Assembly (NCBI GenBank): GCA_916610825.1
Contig: OU744446.1
Span: forward strand, 23,946,445 to 24,010,444
Direction of reading: 5' to 3'
DNA from: Haliclystus octoradiatus
Lineage: Eukaryota; Cnidaria; Staurozoa; Stauromedusae; Haliclystidae
DNA length: 64,000 nt
Position numbers and translations under genes: made by a program
Notes under the pieces: generated by a model
Seen by the model: the letters and a program-made list of their open reading frames with translations, nothing else
What the model was told of the DNA's origin: nothing
Databases searched by the model: none
Shown here: piece after piece, positions 38,066 to 48,840 of the stretch
Layout: every line of letters begins with the position of its first letter
Numbering within the stretch: position 1 is the first letter of the stretch

Positions 38066-38774
38066 CAGCTCTCATCAATAGTGTGATCTCTTATTATAAA
38101 ATTTACTGATAGTACGCATGTATCACCATTTTATTGAAGGCCAGCAGTTTATGGAAGGTCTCCATTGAAGAATAAACCTTGTATCCTTTTCCTTGTTAAA
38201 TGATCATCAGGCTGCATTGAGCAAATCAATAACAATGATACATGGGACTACCTTGATGTCAACTGACACTATGGAAATGGTTCAAGCTGAATATTTGCCA
38301 ATTAGACAACGGCCAACTGAAATATAAATAAGGAACCTTCAAAGCTCCAAAATACTCCAAAACTAAAGAATCTCTAATTACAGATGAGGAATTGTGATAA
38401 AACCTTCAGGCTGAAAAGGCAACATATGAGAAATATCTTGATTTGAACCATTTTTCTCTCCATTTTCTATTGAGAATGAAATTCATTGAATACATAGTTG
38501 AGTTCTTGTTTTCCGAGATTGCCACTACAGATAAAAAATGAAGCTATGCTATACAACACTATACAATTGATAACATCGATAATTATCACTGAAGAAGCTA
38601 CCGAAGGGCAGCGAAAATATTATGATATAAATTTAAATATATATTATCTAATCACACTGTTGTTATAGTTGTTGCGTGTTATTTAGAATGATTACCAAAT
38701 TACCCAACTACAGTTTATCGTACAAAACACGAGATCATATAAAGGTTTTAATAAATCAATTAAGTCAGCATTCA

Positions 38775-38889
38775 TTTAATTGGGGTTAAATGAAATCCTG
38801 ATGTAATTTTACCGAGGTTAAACAATCATTATTAAGATGCGTATAGTGGTGAGTTATTTGTGATTAGTAAGTATGACAGCAGATCACAT
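38775..38889 (+). repeat. Element A, 5' direct repeat (115 bp)
   Basis: TTTAATTGGGGTTAAATGAA through GACAGCAGATCACAT. It matches 43200-43314 over 115 bp with only two differences (at AAACAA versus ACATAA). The near identity implies that they were copied from one template at the last transposition. Confidence 0.9.
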
Positions 38890-38936
38890 TATTTCTGGTT
38901 CTCAAACAATCCGTTTCTTTTGGTGGCGCGTCGATT

Positions 38937-39644
38937 GTGCAAGACGTGGCTAAAGCTGTACTGGGGATGTCGTCAACCATCACCAACTCAACAAATCAAG
39001 ATTTAGCGACATCCACCACAGAAGGTATGTCAGTAACATCATTTATTTCAACCTTTTCAATGCCTACCGACTCGAATGCTACTCTTCCTGGGCTGCCCTC
39101 GTCGCTGCTGGGCACTACTCCTGTTACGTTGAACACTTATACGGCACCATTGCTGGCTACGTCGAGTGGCCCTCAATCATTTTTACTTGGCCCTGGTTTC
39201 CCCCCGGTTCCAGCGAAGATAGTGGCTAACATTGTGAATGGGAAATTTGTTGAGTTAGGAGAGCTCTTGACTAAGGACATCGAAATCGAAAGTGAAACAC
39301 AACTTTTCGCCAACGGCCAACTGCTATTGACCCCAGCTGAGAGACGTCATACTCGCACAGTCGACGACATTATATCTTGGCTGGAAGCGTTCACTATCTA
39401 TTGCACCGTTATGACGCATCATCATTCATACCGTTGGCGTGATTTATGTTTATATAAAATGTTTATCATACGCACGATTCGCCAATTCGGTGGTCGTGCT
39501 TGGTTGTCTTACGACCGCGCATTTCGTCAACAAGCAGCCGTGTCAAATTTATGTGACTGGTCTGTACTTGATAGCCCGCTATTTAGTTTTCATACGGCGG
39601 CAACGGGAACATATTCACATTCTCCAGTTCAAAGAGGAGGGTGA
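38937..39644 (+). pseudogene. Element A gag-like ORF1 product
   Basis: About 235 codons of the structural protein. It has a Ser/Thr/Pro-rich N-terminal part, then LLGPGFPPVPAKIVANIVNG, LGELLTKDIEIE, QLFANGQLLLTP, ILSWLEAFTIY-like DIISWLEAFTIY, SYRWRDLCLYKMFIIRTIRQ and WLSYDRAFRQQAAV. The same blocks occur in the second copy at 50763-51490. The normal start (ATG at 50654 in the second copy) is missing, replaced by unrelated sequence at 38890-38930, so it is a truncated pseudogene. The C-terminal part continues into the zinc-knuckle segment in another frame. Confidence 0.8.
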
Positions 39645-39683
39645 TTAGCTTTACCCCGAATCAGTTACATAAATGGCAGCAAC

Positions 39684-39800
39684 GTGTGTAGATCTTGGAA
39701 CGCTGGACATTGCATCGTGCCCACTAATTGTCGTTTCCACCATCAATGCTCTTTCTGCAGCAAGAACCATCGTTACATTGACTGTTCTAAACCAAATAAG
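39684..39800 (+). pseudogene. Element A Cys/His zinc-knuckle segment
   Basis: The frame reads CRSWNAGHCIVPTNCRFHHQ then CSFCSKNHRYIDC, giving C-x7-C-x5-C-x2-H(H) followed by C-x2-C...C. It is probably the nucleic-acid-binding C-terminus of gag. The same residues are kept in the second copy at 51590-51709. Right after comes AAATAAG|GT, a possible splice donor shared by both copies. Confidence 0.7.
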
Positions 39801-40709
39801 GTGAACCCGTATCAACGATCAGTTCAGTCCCCCGCTGGGATGTGGTTGCCAAACGGCGTTATCCTTAGGAACATTGTTCTTAGTTACGATTCAATTTATC
39901 ACGCTTTGTGTTTATACCTTATTTGATGATAAATTTAGCGTTTTGTTACCTTCGTGGATTTTTCGCCACATATAATAATTTCTTTTTATTTCTGTATAAC
40001 AACAGTGGTCGGTTTATATACAAAAATTAGCTTTTATGTTAACAAAATTTAAAAAATTTTACCATAGGTAATTTCTTACTGTTAAGTTATTTGGTTACGT
40101 TATCTCTGTTGAGAACGTTGATAATCAAGTATTTGCTGTTTTATAACGATGTTGTTTTATCTGTGTAACAGACCATTTTCTGTGTTTGAGAATGTTAGGA
40201 ATAAATAAGAATTGGTGGTCAATTTTCTCGATCGCCAGGCTAGTGTAAATAATAGAAAATAAAAAAGAAATCACCTTTTTTGTCTGTTTTAATGCGATCA
40301 ATGGAACAACGTAATTTGCATTTCAAACACAGATGACTTTCAACGTTGAAGGCGTGCGAATCCGATCGGATTACGATTCGGATTGGGATTTATCCAGACA
40401 CTTTCAAAATCGGATTGATCTTGAATCCAAAAAAAAAATGTTCCTGTAATTTGTCTCTTAGGTAATAAGTTAAGTAAGTTAGTAGCCTTATTAGGTAATA
40501 AGTATCATTATTTAAACTGTCCAACATACATAGGACACACTGAGGAACTTCATTCAAGGTCATCTCTATCTCCAGACACATTCAATCCGCAATCTGAGCA
40601 TCGTGTCAGTTTTATCCACATTAGTAAACTATCCAACTAATTTGTATTCCACCACTTTAGGATAAGAGGGTGCTTTATCAGCCATACATGTTTATGTTTT
40701 TTATTACAG
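39801..40709 (+). other. Spacer, candidate intron of element A
   Basis: It begins GTGAAC and ends TTTTTTATTACAG directly before the RT block, and the second copy has the equivalent GTTAAT...TTTTATTACAG. It contains no coding. Joining AAG to CAC puts RT out of frame by one in both copies, so if it is an intron the true donor lies elsewhere. Confidence 0.4.
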
Positions 40710-41419
40710 CACTATATGGGCTACCTTCGGCCCAGATGGTTACTCCCTTACGCTTGGATCGTTTTTCAAGTGAGTTAGCCCTTCACCCAAATCTGCAAAT
40801 AGTTTCGTATGTCCTCCATGGTCTGAAGTTTGGTTTTCGTGTTGGTTTCCAAGACGCATCCCTTAAATCTGCTAAGAAGAACCAATCATCTGCCTCAACC
40901 AATCCCAGAGTTATTGATGAGTATTTAACAAATGAAGTAAGACTGGGAGGCAGCTTACCGAAATGTAGCGGTCCATTCTGCTGATAGGTATCTTCTTGGC
41001 ATGGAGTGGAGAGGGAAGTACTTTGTGTTGCTTGCGCGGTTGAATGGATTCTCATCAACAACTATGGCGTGACCAATCTAGTCCACTATCTAGATGATTT
41101 TATCATGGCACGCCCTCCTTATTCGGAAAGATGTTCAACTCAGTTAAATGTGTCCCTCCGCATCTGTGCCAACTTGGGCCTTCCTCTGCACCCTATTAAG
41201 TGCTTGGGCCCATCTCCATGTATGATTGTCTTGGGAATTGAACTTGATTCATTAAACCAAACTGCACGCCTACCACACGATAAATTAAAAGATTTGAAAG
41301 AGCTTGTTGTTTCTAGGTCTCACAAACAGTGGTGCACCTTGAAGGAATTGCAATCTCTAGTAGGTCTAATTCATCATGCAGCAAAAGTCGTGTGGCCTGG
41401 ACGCACCTTTATACGGTGA
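40700..41419 (+). pseudogene. Element A reverse transcriptase, with deletions
   Basis: It starts GLPSAQMVTPLRLDRFSSEL and GLKFGFRVGF (N-terminal DIRS RT block). A deletion near 40946 removes the fingers region found in the second copy at about 58174-58422. It resumes with YRNVAVHSADRYLLGMEWRG and then VHYLDDFIMA, which contains the catalytic Y-x-D-D motif. Between these a second, smaller loss has removed the PFGL-type motif and shifted the frame. Downstream it encodes thumb sequence LKELQSLVGLIHHAAKVVWP. Confidence 0.8.
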
Positions 41420-41429
41420 ATGCTCAATG

Positions 41430-41998
41430 GTGAAAGCATAAAATTCGTCTTAACCTAGAATTTCGGAGAGATCTTGAATGGTGGCATCGTTTCCTTTCTC
41501 CTTGGAACGGGTGTCTTTCTGGGTGTATCCTGGGGTCCCTAATGTAAGAGATATTTCTGTGGCCTCTGATGCTTCAGGTTTGATAGGTTATGAGCCTTTT
41601 TCAACAACCAGTGGTTCAATGGGACCTGGTCAGTTTCTCAGGGTCGTCAATCAATTGCTTTTAAAGAATTGTTTCTGATAGTTTTGTCTGCCCACGTCTG
41701 GGGACCCCAATGGTCCCGACAGCATGTTATCTTCAAGTGTGACAACGAAGCTGTTACTTCTATTTTGAATAAACGTACTTCAAAAATATCAGCTATCATG
41801 GAGTTAGTCTGTTTGCTGTTAGTGGCAGCAGCCAACTACAACTTTTCGTTCTCTTCAGAACATATTCCTGGTACTACTAACCAAATTGCTTTATCGCGTT
41901 TTCATTGGCAGGCATTCCATCATTTGGCTCCATCAGCACATCATCACTCAGCACCGCTCCCGCCAGCACTTCTGGAAGCATTGATGTCAATTTCCTAG
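41430..41998 (+). pseudogene. Element A RNase H domain
   Basis: VASDASG supplies the first catalytic Asp. After a frameshift near 41670, AHVWGPQW, FKCDNEAVTSILNKRTSK and FSSEHIPGTTNQIALSR give the later acidic and loop motifs of DIRS RNase H. The order and spacing agree with the second copy at 59035-59490. It is broken by at least one shift. Confidence 0.75.
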
Positions 41999-42929
41999 AT
42001 TCCCAGGTGCAATTATACATATTTAATAGTCTGGCGCCTTCAACCCAACGGACATATTCATCGGCTCAAAAGCCTTACCTTCTGTTTTGCCAAAAGATTC
42101 ACGTGACAATGCCTTTGTCTGCTACCGAGCAACTGTTATGTCGGTTTGTAGCGTATTTGGCTCAAACCATGAAGCCTGCATCGATCAAAGTTTATTTATC
42201 TGCTGTGCGCTCTCTTCACATCGCTGAAGGATTAAACGACCCTTTATTGGACTGTAATTTGCTGCAAAAAGTTACCAAGGTATTAAAAAGACACACTTCT
42301 CTACACCAAAAGAACGGCTGCCAATAACAGACTCACTAATGCTTGTGATATTTAAATCACTCAATCTCCAACGGTTTGATGACTTGATGTTTTGGGCTGC
42401 CTGTACACTAGCTTACTTTGGGTTTTTGCGAGTTTCTGAGTTCACTGTACCTAATGCCTATGCGTTTGATTCAAAAATACATTTACATTTCAACGATTTG
42501 GCTTTTGACAATCATGCCCTGCCAGCCTGTCTCTGTGTCCATATCAAAGCCTCAAAAACAGACCCGTTTCGCCAAGGTTGCCACATCTATATTGGCCGTG
42601 TTACTTTCCCCTTATGTGCCGTGCAGACTATGAAGAGTTACCTTGCCAAACGAGGACAAGACAATGGACCTTTATTCCGCTTCTCATCTGGTATGCCATT
42701 AACAAGATCTCATGTGGCAAATTGGCTAAAAAATATATTTTCTGCTGCCCATCATCAGGGAGCTTATAATACACATAGCTTCAGAATCGGTGCTGCCACT
42801 GTGGCTGCCCAAAGAGTAGTCCCTGATCACGTGATTAAAGCGCTCGGTAGGTGGAAGAGCAATGCTTATACATTATACACTCAGACTTCTCCAGCTTCTT
42901 TGACTCAGGTTTCACAGCTGCTTTCTTAG
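41995..42929 (+). pseudogene. Element A tyrosine recombinase
   Basis: The N-terminal core-binding part reads LAPSTQRTYSSAQKPYLLFC and MKPASIKVYLSAVRSLHIAE. A frameshift near 42310 precedes the catalytic half (42339-42929): LAYFGFLRVSEFT, HIKASKTDPFRQGC, THSFRIGAATVAA (the H-x-x-R box), LGRWKSNAYTLY with the presumed nucleophile Tyr, and a stop at 42927. The catalytic half is uninterrupted. It would integrate the circular cDNA without a target duplication in the known DIRS mechanism. Confidence 0.85.
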
Positions 42930-43199
42930 GTATGTCAGTTTATTGCTTGCTTTTACTGGTATTATTATTATTATTAGTAGTAGTATCATTATTATTATTA
43001 TTGTTATTATTATAAGGTTCGGTGCTTGGTCATGTTTGGTGGGAGGATCAGGCTTCCCTGTCCCTCCTCCAAGCACCTTGGAGGTCTAAGTTTGGTGGTG
43101 TCAGGTCTGCCTTTGGTCTGCTAGCCTTGGCCATCAAGTTATTGCCACCTCCCATCAACCATGCACCTAGGCCAAATATTGTATTCTTAATATGAAGGG
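42930..43199 (+). other. Element A 3' region with trinucleotide repeat
   Basis: A (TTA)n/(GTA)n run spans about 42960-43013. Then GGTGCTTGG...GGTGGGAGG...TCCCTGTCCCTCCTCCAAG-CACCTTGG forms a stem, and CCATGCACCTAGGCC follows. The second copy has the same blocks at 60010-60078 and 63751-63850, split by an insertion. Confidence 0.7.
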
Positions 43200-43314
43200 T
43201 TTAATTGGGGTTAAATGAAATCCTGATGTAATTTTACCGAGGTTACATAATCATTATTAAGATGCGTATAGTGGTGAGTTATTTGTGATTAGTAAGTATG
43301 ACAGCAGATCACAT
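43200..43314 (+). repeat. Element A, 3' direct repeat (115 bp)
   Basis: Same sequence as 38775-38889 with two substitutions. Unlike the 5' copy it runs on into leader-like sequence. Confidence 0.9.
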
Positions 43315-43840
43315 GCTTCCGGGATGGAAGGCGCTTGATCACAGGAGGTGGTATGTTTAGCACAGTGTGATTTATTAGGCATTTGGTGGTAGTTGGGTGT
43401 GTTTCATCATCCGCTGTTTTGCCAGTTTGCTGCTTAGATATCTCAGCCAATTTCCGCAAGTTGTATTAGTTATTTTATGATTGATTGCTGCTTAAGTTAT
43501 TTGCTCAATTCATATTGTTAAAATTAGTTTATAGAAGCTTAAATACTGCTATTGGTATTCATTGCTGCTGTTATTGTGTTTTAGTTGCTGTTGCTGCTTT
43601 GGTTATTGGTTAATTAAATATGGATTGCTGCTTGAGTTAATTGTTGCTTGCTGTTCAAATATTGCTATTGTTATTCATTGTTGCGGTTATTGTGATTTAG
43701 TTGCTGTTGCTGTGATTTAGTTGCTGTTGCTGCTTTGGTTATTTGTTAATTTATTATGGATTGCTGCTTGAGTTAATTGTTGCTTGCTGTTTAAATATTG
43801 CTATTGTTATTCATTGCTGCTGTTATTGTGATTTAGCTGA
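43315..43840 (+). repeat. DIRS leader-like sequence and ~116-136-bp tandem repeats
   Basis: GCCAGTTTGCTGCTTAGATATCTCAGCCAA...CGCAAGTTGTATTAG matches the 5' leader of the second copy (about 50460-50515). Then units beginning AAATA(C/T)TGCTATTG start at 43541, 43657 and 43793, rich in TTGCTGTTGCTG. The third interval is longer because of a 20-bp internal duplication. It may be the 3' split repeat of element A or the 5' end of another copy. Confidence 0.65.
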
Positions 43841-43844
43841 ATTA

Positions 43845-44033
43845 CTAGTCCCACACCACCACCATTAGATCTAGATCTTTCGTTACAAACATAAGATAAT
43901 TAGGAATTAAAACATTTCCCCCTTGCCAAACTTCTTGACGTGCTAGAACTTTTAAACGAGAGATATTTAAAAGATCAGCGACGTGGTCACCATTTTTTAA
44001 CAAAGATCTGACGTTTTGTGAGCCAAAAGACAT
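43845..44033 (-). pseudogene. LINE APE-type endonuclease, N-terminal piece
   Basis: FGSQNVRSLLKNGDHVADLL then LKVLARQEVW matches the start of an APE endonuclease (the N-x-R-S strand and the Q/L-E catalytic Glu in QEVW). It ends at a stop after VVWD and nothing further of ORF2 is found. Confidence 0.55.
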
Positions 44034-44300
44034 TCCCGAGTGGGAAATATCATGGGTTGTGACATAGCCTAGTCGCTCAACTGATTCAAATTGCTCTGAT
44101 ATGTAATTTTGACTGTCTAGACGTCATAGTTGTGGTTGAATGATTTTGAAAGAATGAACATTAATATTATGAGTGTTAAATGATAAATAATAGAAGTAAA
44201 CAACAATAAAAGGAAGAAAGAGATTTGACTTATCCTCAGCATGATGATTGACTAAGGAATTCGACATCTTCGTCATTAGTAATCATAATGTTTGTTTTGT

Positions 44301-45068
44301 CTAATTTTTTACAATAATCTTCATGTCTGTAGTCCAAGTAGCTAAAATAAACGTGTTTCTTTTTAATTTTCTGCATTCGAAGAATAATCTTGCAGACTCT
44401 TTTGGTAGATGTTCTGAAATGTAAACACCTGTCTTTGCAAGCTTCCGTCTTGCGTTGAAAATTCTGCGCCTTTTCCAGAAGCTATTGAAGAAAACAAGAA
44501 CTGTCGCCGGCTTTGTTTCCTTTGTTGGCATTGTTTCCTCTGTAGGCATTGCATCAGAGTCATTTCCGTTATCATCATCATCTGGGTCATTTCCGTTGTC
44601 TGCACGTGGCGTATTTAACTTCAAAAATGGCGTAATAATCTTTGCTGAAAAATCATGCTTGCTCAATTGAACACCTAACGTTGATTTAGCGAGTTTTATT
44701 ATGCTTTCGCTCAAAGAAGTTTCAGTATTATCACTTTCTAATCCATCAAACCGAAGGTAATTAAGATTTTTTGAAATTTCCTTAGACTTTTCTTGGGCAG
44801 AGACTGTTGCTTTCAACTGCTTTATATCGTTTTCTTGTTGGCTTACTTTACAACGTAAGTGCTCCATATCATTATTTAAAGAATCTATCTCCAGTTTCAA
44901 TTCTTTCACTGCATCAGAAACAATACTTTTCATTACGTCCACAAATTCTTTTGATTTAAATATTTCTATCAATTCTTTTTTCATTGGAGCCGCCGCTGCG
45001 ACTGATCTCCTGCTACTTGACATTGCAAATTGACCAATAAATCCTTCTTGATATGCAACTGCATTCAA
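44301..45068 (-). CDS. LINE ORF1-like coiled-coil protein
   Basis: 255 codons, open throughout. Residues ~25-100 are heptad-like, with FVDVMKSIVSDAVKELKLEI and LRCKVSQQENDIKQLKATV predicting a coiled coil for trimerisation. A short acidic Asp/Asn-rich linker (DPDDDDNGNDSD) follows. The C-terminal part has VFFNSFWKRRRIFNARRKL and GVYISEHLPKESARLFFECR, which resembles the RNA-binding end of ORF1 proteins in invertebrate LINEs. After the stop, MITNDEDVEFL appears nearly in frame, so the stop may be recent. Confidence 0.65.
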   Translation of the reverse strand: MNAVAYQEGFIGQFAMSSSRRSVAAAAPMKKELIEIFKSKEFVDVMKSIVSDAVKELKLEIDSLNNDMEHLRCKVSQQENDIKQLKATVSAQEKSKEISKNLNYLRFDGLESDNTETSLSESIIKLAKSTLGVQLSKHDFSAKIITPFLKLNTPRADNGNDPDDDDNGNDSDAMPTEETMPTKETKPATVLVFFNSFWKRRRIFNARRKLAKTGVYISEHLPKESARLFFECRKLKRNTFILATWTTDMKIIVKN

Positions 45069-45139
45069 TATTATTGCAATATTTATATTTATTAAACTTA
45101 TTCATTCTGGCATTTTCTATTGAAGTTTTGACAGTTATT

Positions 45140-47450
45140 GCTTCAAAAGATACTAAGATGTATAAATTTCCATCAGAGTAAAAAAAGAGCGTCCGTCGCT
45201 GTCAAAGTTCAAAGTCTGATCAAAACAGTTTGCATTGGCGGGGAAATGATTTACAGAAGAAAATTCAAAGCTCAATACGCAAAAAAGAAAGTCTATCCCA
45301 CAAAAGAGAGAAAGAAAGTAAGAATATATTACTGACAAAGAAGAGAAACTTGGATAAAACATGTTACAATTGGAAAGAAAATGCACAGGATACGACAGGT
45401 GACTTTTCAGAACAAATGACAGGAAGAGACAAGCAATGGTTAAAAATCAGAGAACTTGAGAACAGACACAGGAATAAAGCAAATGTTAGAATTAAATGAA
45501 AAACGTGAAAAACATGCTTTGAAGATGGGAAGTTCAATGATAATTTAAGAAATGTCATCAAGAAATTGCAGGAGTTAAAGTTAAGCACAAGAAGTATATC
45601 ACCAGCTATTATAGCTATTGTAGAAGACTTATGTAATATGGAAGTTGCCTATGGTACGGTCAATAAATTGATGCATGAGGCTAACAATAGGTTTGCAATA
45701 TTTAGCGCCAGAAAATAGCGAGACATTATTACAATTAAGGTCAATTAGATGTGAGGTGATGAAGAAGTTTAACAAATAATTTGAAGCATTTAGAGAAAAA
45801 CATCTAAAAGAATTAGGATTAAGTGAAGAAGAAAGTGGATATATAAAGGAATTGCAGAATCATAATTGTTTCCTAAATATTATTATAAAAACTTAGGAGG
45901 AGACGCCTGTAAGAATGGGTTAACAGACTTTGATAAATGTACGCTACTAAAAGAATCTTAGGTAAAACTACATGTCACAGCAGCAAGGCTATTACACCAG
46001 CAGGGATAAAAAACATATGGTAAATTGGACTTATTTGAAGAATTTTTGGCAGACGACATAGGCATAGGAAAAGAACGAGAAGAGGAAAAAGTAAAGGAAA
46101 ATTAAGATTTTAATGCAAAATCAAGAAAACACACACAAATATTAGCGAAAGCATCATCTTTCGAGCGAGAAATAGGAAATAGGGCATACATAACTTCCCA
46201 CAACAGTGCATCACAGTGCACAAATTAAGAACTTTTAGACCTGTTAATAAAAAGGAAGTAGTTCTGGCAATATCATCAAACTTCTATTGAATTTGATAAA
46301 CATGAAGGTACCCTTGGCTGGCGCTAGGGCTTCGAGCATTATTAAAGCATGCATTACTGGACCTTTTCAGGCTGTATTTGATAAACATTGTGACAACATT
46401 TTTGATATGGTTCCCTTCTGCAGAATAAAATAATGAAAAACTCTAATTTATTATTCTGAAAAAGCTTCCGAGTTACTAACCAATCCTATCTCAATTTTCT
46501 CCAATACCGTATCCCATGCAACTCTCAAATATAGGAACACCCTCAGTTCAATTAAATTCTGAAAAAGACTCTTTAACTATTTTGGCGATTAAACTAATAT
46601 TGACCAATCAATCAATTCTTTTGAAAGGCAAGCAGAGATGTATTTGGAAGATGGAACTCATGCAGAAGGCAATAAGGAAATTACTTTGGAAGAAGCTAGG
46701 AACTGTCCTCTTACCAACAGGGCATCAGAGTCTAACATTGGCGTCATTGATCAAGAGGTACATATCTGTCCAAATGCAACTCTAGGTTACTTGGATGCAT
46801 CGCTAATTGTTAGAAGAAATAAAAGCAATACAGAATATGAAAATGAAGAAAAAGTCTAAATTTTCAGTGAAGCAAGAAAATGGGCACGCAAATTCTATGT
46901 TAATACATTGTTTGTTAGTCAGGAAGAAGTAAATAAAATTGCAGAAGATACCGAATCTCAATCTAAATCAAATTCATTTTATCTTTATGAAGCAGTGCGT
47001 AGTGAAGCCCCAAGAGTAAATCTGCTGCCCTTACTAACCCTTGTCTACCATAACAATCACTGATCTAGCAATATGTTATCCACATTTGTTCAAATTAGAC
47101 AACAGAAGCTACTATCTATGATTGTATTCATAAGAATAATGCAATCAAAGCTTATGAGGATGTTCATGTCTAAATAACATTTAAACTTTGTTATAAGTAA
47201 ATGCGGACTTGTTGTTAATCAGCTATATCAAGTAGATAATTCAGCGAAAAAGAATTTTTTTTAATTTTCATTACAATCCAAGAATTAGTATCCCATGGAG
47301 TATTAACCAATATCCCAGAAAATTATGATGCAGCATACAGAGTTATGCAGCCATTGTTAGTAAAATCAATAACTTATCATGTATGTTCGATGGACCGGGT
47401 GATATTTTAAAAAACAAGCGGTGATGAATTACTTTGCTCGCCTTGTAAAA
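45140..47450 (+). pseudogene. Decayed transposase-like coding relic, unclassified
   Basis: Coding blocks are scattered over all three plus frames: a basic Glu/Lys N-terminal part (about 45230-45500), SISPAIIAIVEDLCNMEVAYG-like sequence, then KHLKELGLSEEESGYIKELQ, GKLDLFEEFLADDIGIGKE and FEREIGNRAYITSHN. Near 46680-46800 comes TNRASESNIGVIDQEVHICP then NATLGYLD...VRRNKSN. The N-x-x-S-E-x-x-x-G...N-K-[TS] arrangement is shared with large uncharacterised transposase-like proteins repeated in cnidarian and other invertebrate genomes, from memory of the pattern. More than ten stops and shifts make it a pseudogene. Its superfamily is not established. Confidence 0.5.
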
Positions 47451-47899
47451 GTCCAAGGTTTGACAAAGAGGGTAAATTGAAACAAATTTTATCTATTTAC
47501 TTATCAAAGAACGTATGATACGTATGTATTCCTGCCCAAAACTTGCAAAGCTTTTACAGTCACATTCACGCGATAACATTGATGACGTAACAATCTAAGC
47601 TGATTGCCATTGTGTACTCTGTATTGTAAACAACTATATCTTCTGAAGGATATTTTGGTGGTGACGTCGGAGGACTTTCATTGACATTCTCCATAGATGG
47701 GGTAGAGCCATTCAAACGACCAAGCATATGAAAGGCAATGTCACAGTTGCCACTGCCAACTTTGCTAGAAACACGTTATGTATTTGCTAATGAAGAGTTA
47801 AATTACGACAAAACGAACGAACACGACACCACGAAATGTGACATGACACCACGAAACATGAGTTTGGATATTGTCCACAACATAACTCCATAGTCATAT

Positions 47900-48700
47900 G
47901 ACTATTCTGAATAAGCTTGTCAAAATGTATCAGAATTGTTACAAGCATGCCTTGGAATACACACACAGAACCCTTACTAAAACAATTAAATAGAAAGAAT
48001 TCTCTTTTGCGCCATCCAAAAAACGCCAAGTTAAAATTTTTTACATACCATTTGCTTGTACCTCTTACCTTTAAACTTTCCAGAATACACATTTCCTACC
48101 ATTTGGAAGCAAAAATTAACTCTACCAGATGTTCCACTTTCTCAAACAAAATTTCTAAACGTTCTAAATCCAACATACTGCCCACCTTCTATAATAAATG
48201 CACTCTGGAGGATTGCTAAAATTGCTGCAAGAAATCTACTAAAGCACGCTATAGCTATAATACTATAAAAAAACATCATTTATAAAATATTCATATTCCA
48301 ATAAACTCATTTGTAATAGCTCACACATCATTCACATTTCAACTAACTGTTAACTCATTCATTCAAAATATTCTCATTCCCGTTGGATCTTTCATTGTAA
48401 AGAACCCCTGCTGGAAATCTTGCTTTGTTTCACTTTGTAATCTTTATCACTCTATCTTCCATGCTTTGCTGATCAAAAATTCCAGCTGACCTCGATTGCT
48501 CTCGTTTAAATTATATTTAGATCTACTACAATTTACCATACCGGTATGTAAAATAAATCAATACCGTGCCCTAGAAAAATAAGCATTTGTGCTTACAGGG
48601 CTACAGCAACCATTGAAAAATAAATTAATTTGTAAATACTTAATCTGTAATAATATGTTCTAATTGGTGGAAATATATATCTATCTATCTATCTTACTGA
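47900..48700 (+). pseudogene. LINE RT C-terminus, 3' UTR and (ATCT)n tail
   Basis: MPWNTHTEPLLKQLN then, after a shift, LPLNFPEYTFPTIWKQKLTL and NALWRIAKIAARNLL form the last ~100 codons of a CR1-like RT. A 3' UTR follows, with the hairpin AAGCATTTGTGCTT near 48580 and a tail (ATCT)n at 48677-48694. A unique short tandem tail is typical of LINE 3' ends. Confidence 0.65.
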
Positions 48701-48840
48701 ACGAACTTTCAAAGATCGACTTACGAAACACAAGTCATCACTTCGCAACAGAAAATGTGAAAACTGCGCTGAATTATCAAAACATAACTGGTCACTCGGA
48801 AATCATTCTTCGTACAATGGTCAATACTATCGGTTGTAGT
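48690..48840 (+). pseudogene. GIY-YIG endonuclease-like fragment
   Basis: The frame reads LTERTFKDRLTKHKSSLRNR then CENCAELSKHNWSL. This matches the central alpha-helical part of GIY-YIG modules (T-x-x-x-F-K-x-R-x-x-x-H, then LSKH-W) as seen in some mobile elements. The GIY-YIG strand itself is absent, probably cut by the LINE tail immediately upstream. Confidence 0.45.

Larger units (their letters stand above)
38775..43314 (+). mobile_element. DIRS-order (tyrosine recombinase) retrotransposon, element A
   Basis: The order is terminal repeat, gag, Cys/His zinc knuckle, spacer, reverse transcriptase, RNase H, tyrosine recombinase, 3' region, terminal repeat. This layout with a YR instead of a DDE integrase defines the DIRS order. 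The long direct repeats rather than inverted ones lean towards an Ngaro-like type. It is defective: the gag start is lost, ~250 bp of RT is deleted near 40946, and frameshifts occur in RT, RNase H and YR. The YR catalytic half is the best preserved part. Confidence 0.88.
43845..45075 (-). mobile_element. LINE 5' fragment: ORF1 and start of endonuclease
   Basis: Two minus-strand frames are in LINE order: a coiled-coil ORF1 (44301-45068) and, downstream, a 62-codon piece of an APE-type endonuclease N-terminus (43845-44033). The rest of ORF2 is missing, where the tandem repeats of 43541-43840 begin. Retention of the 5' end with loss of the 3' end is the opposite of normal LINE truncation, so a later deletion or insertion event removed the RT. 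Confidence 0.7.

Noticed and set aside
39800..40710. Simple splice AAG|GT...CAG|CAC joining gag to RT
   Set aside because: Kept only as a candidate: the join is out of frame by one in both DIRS copies.
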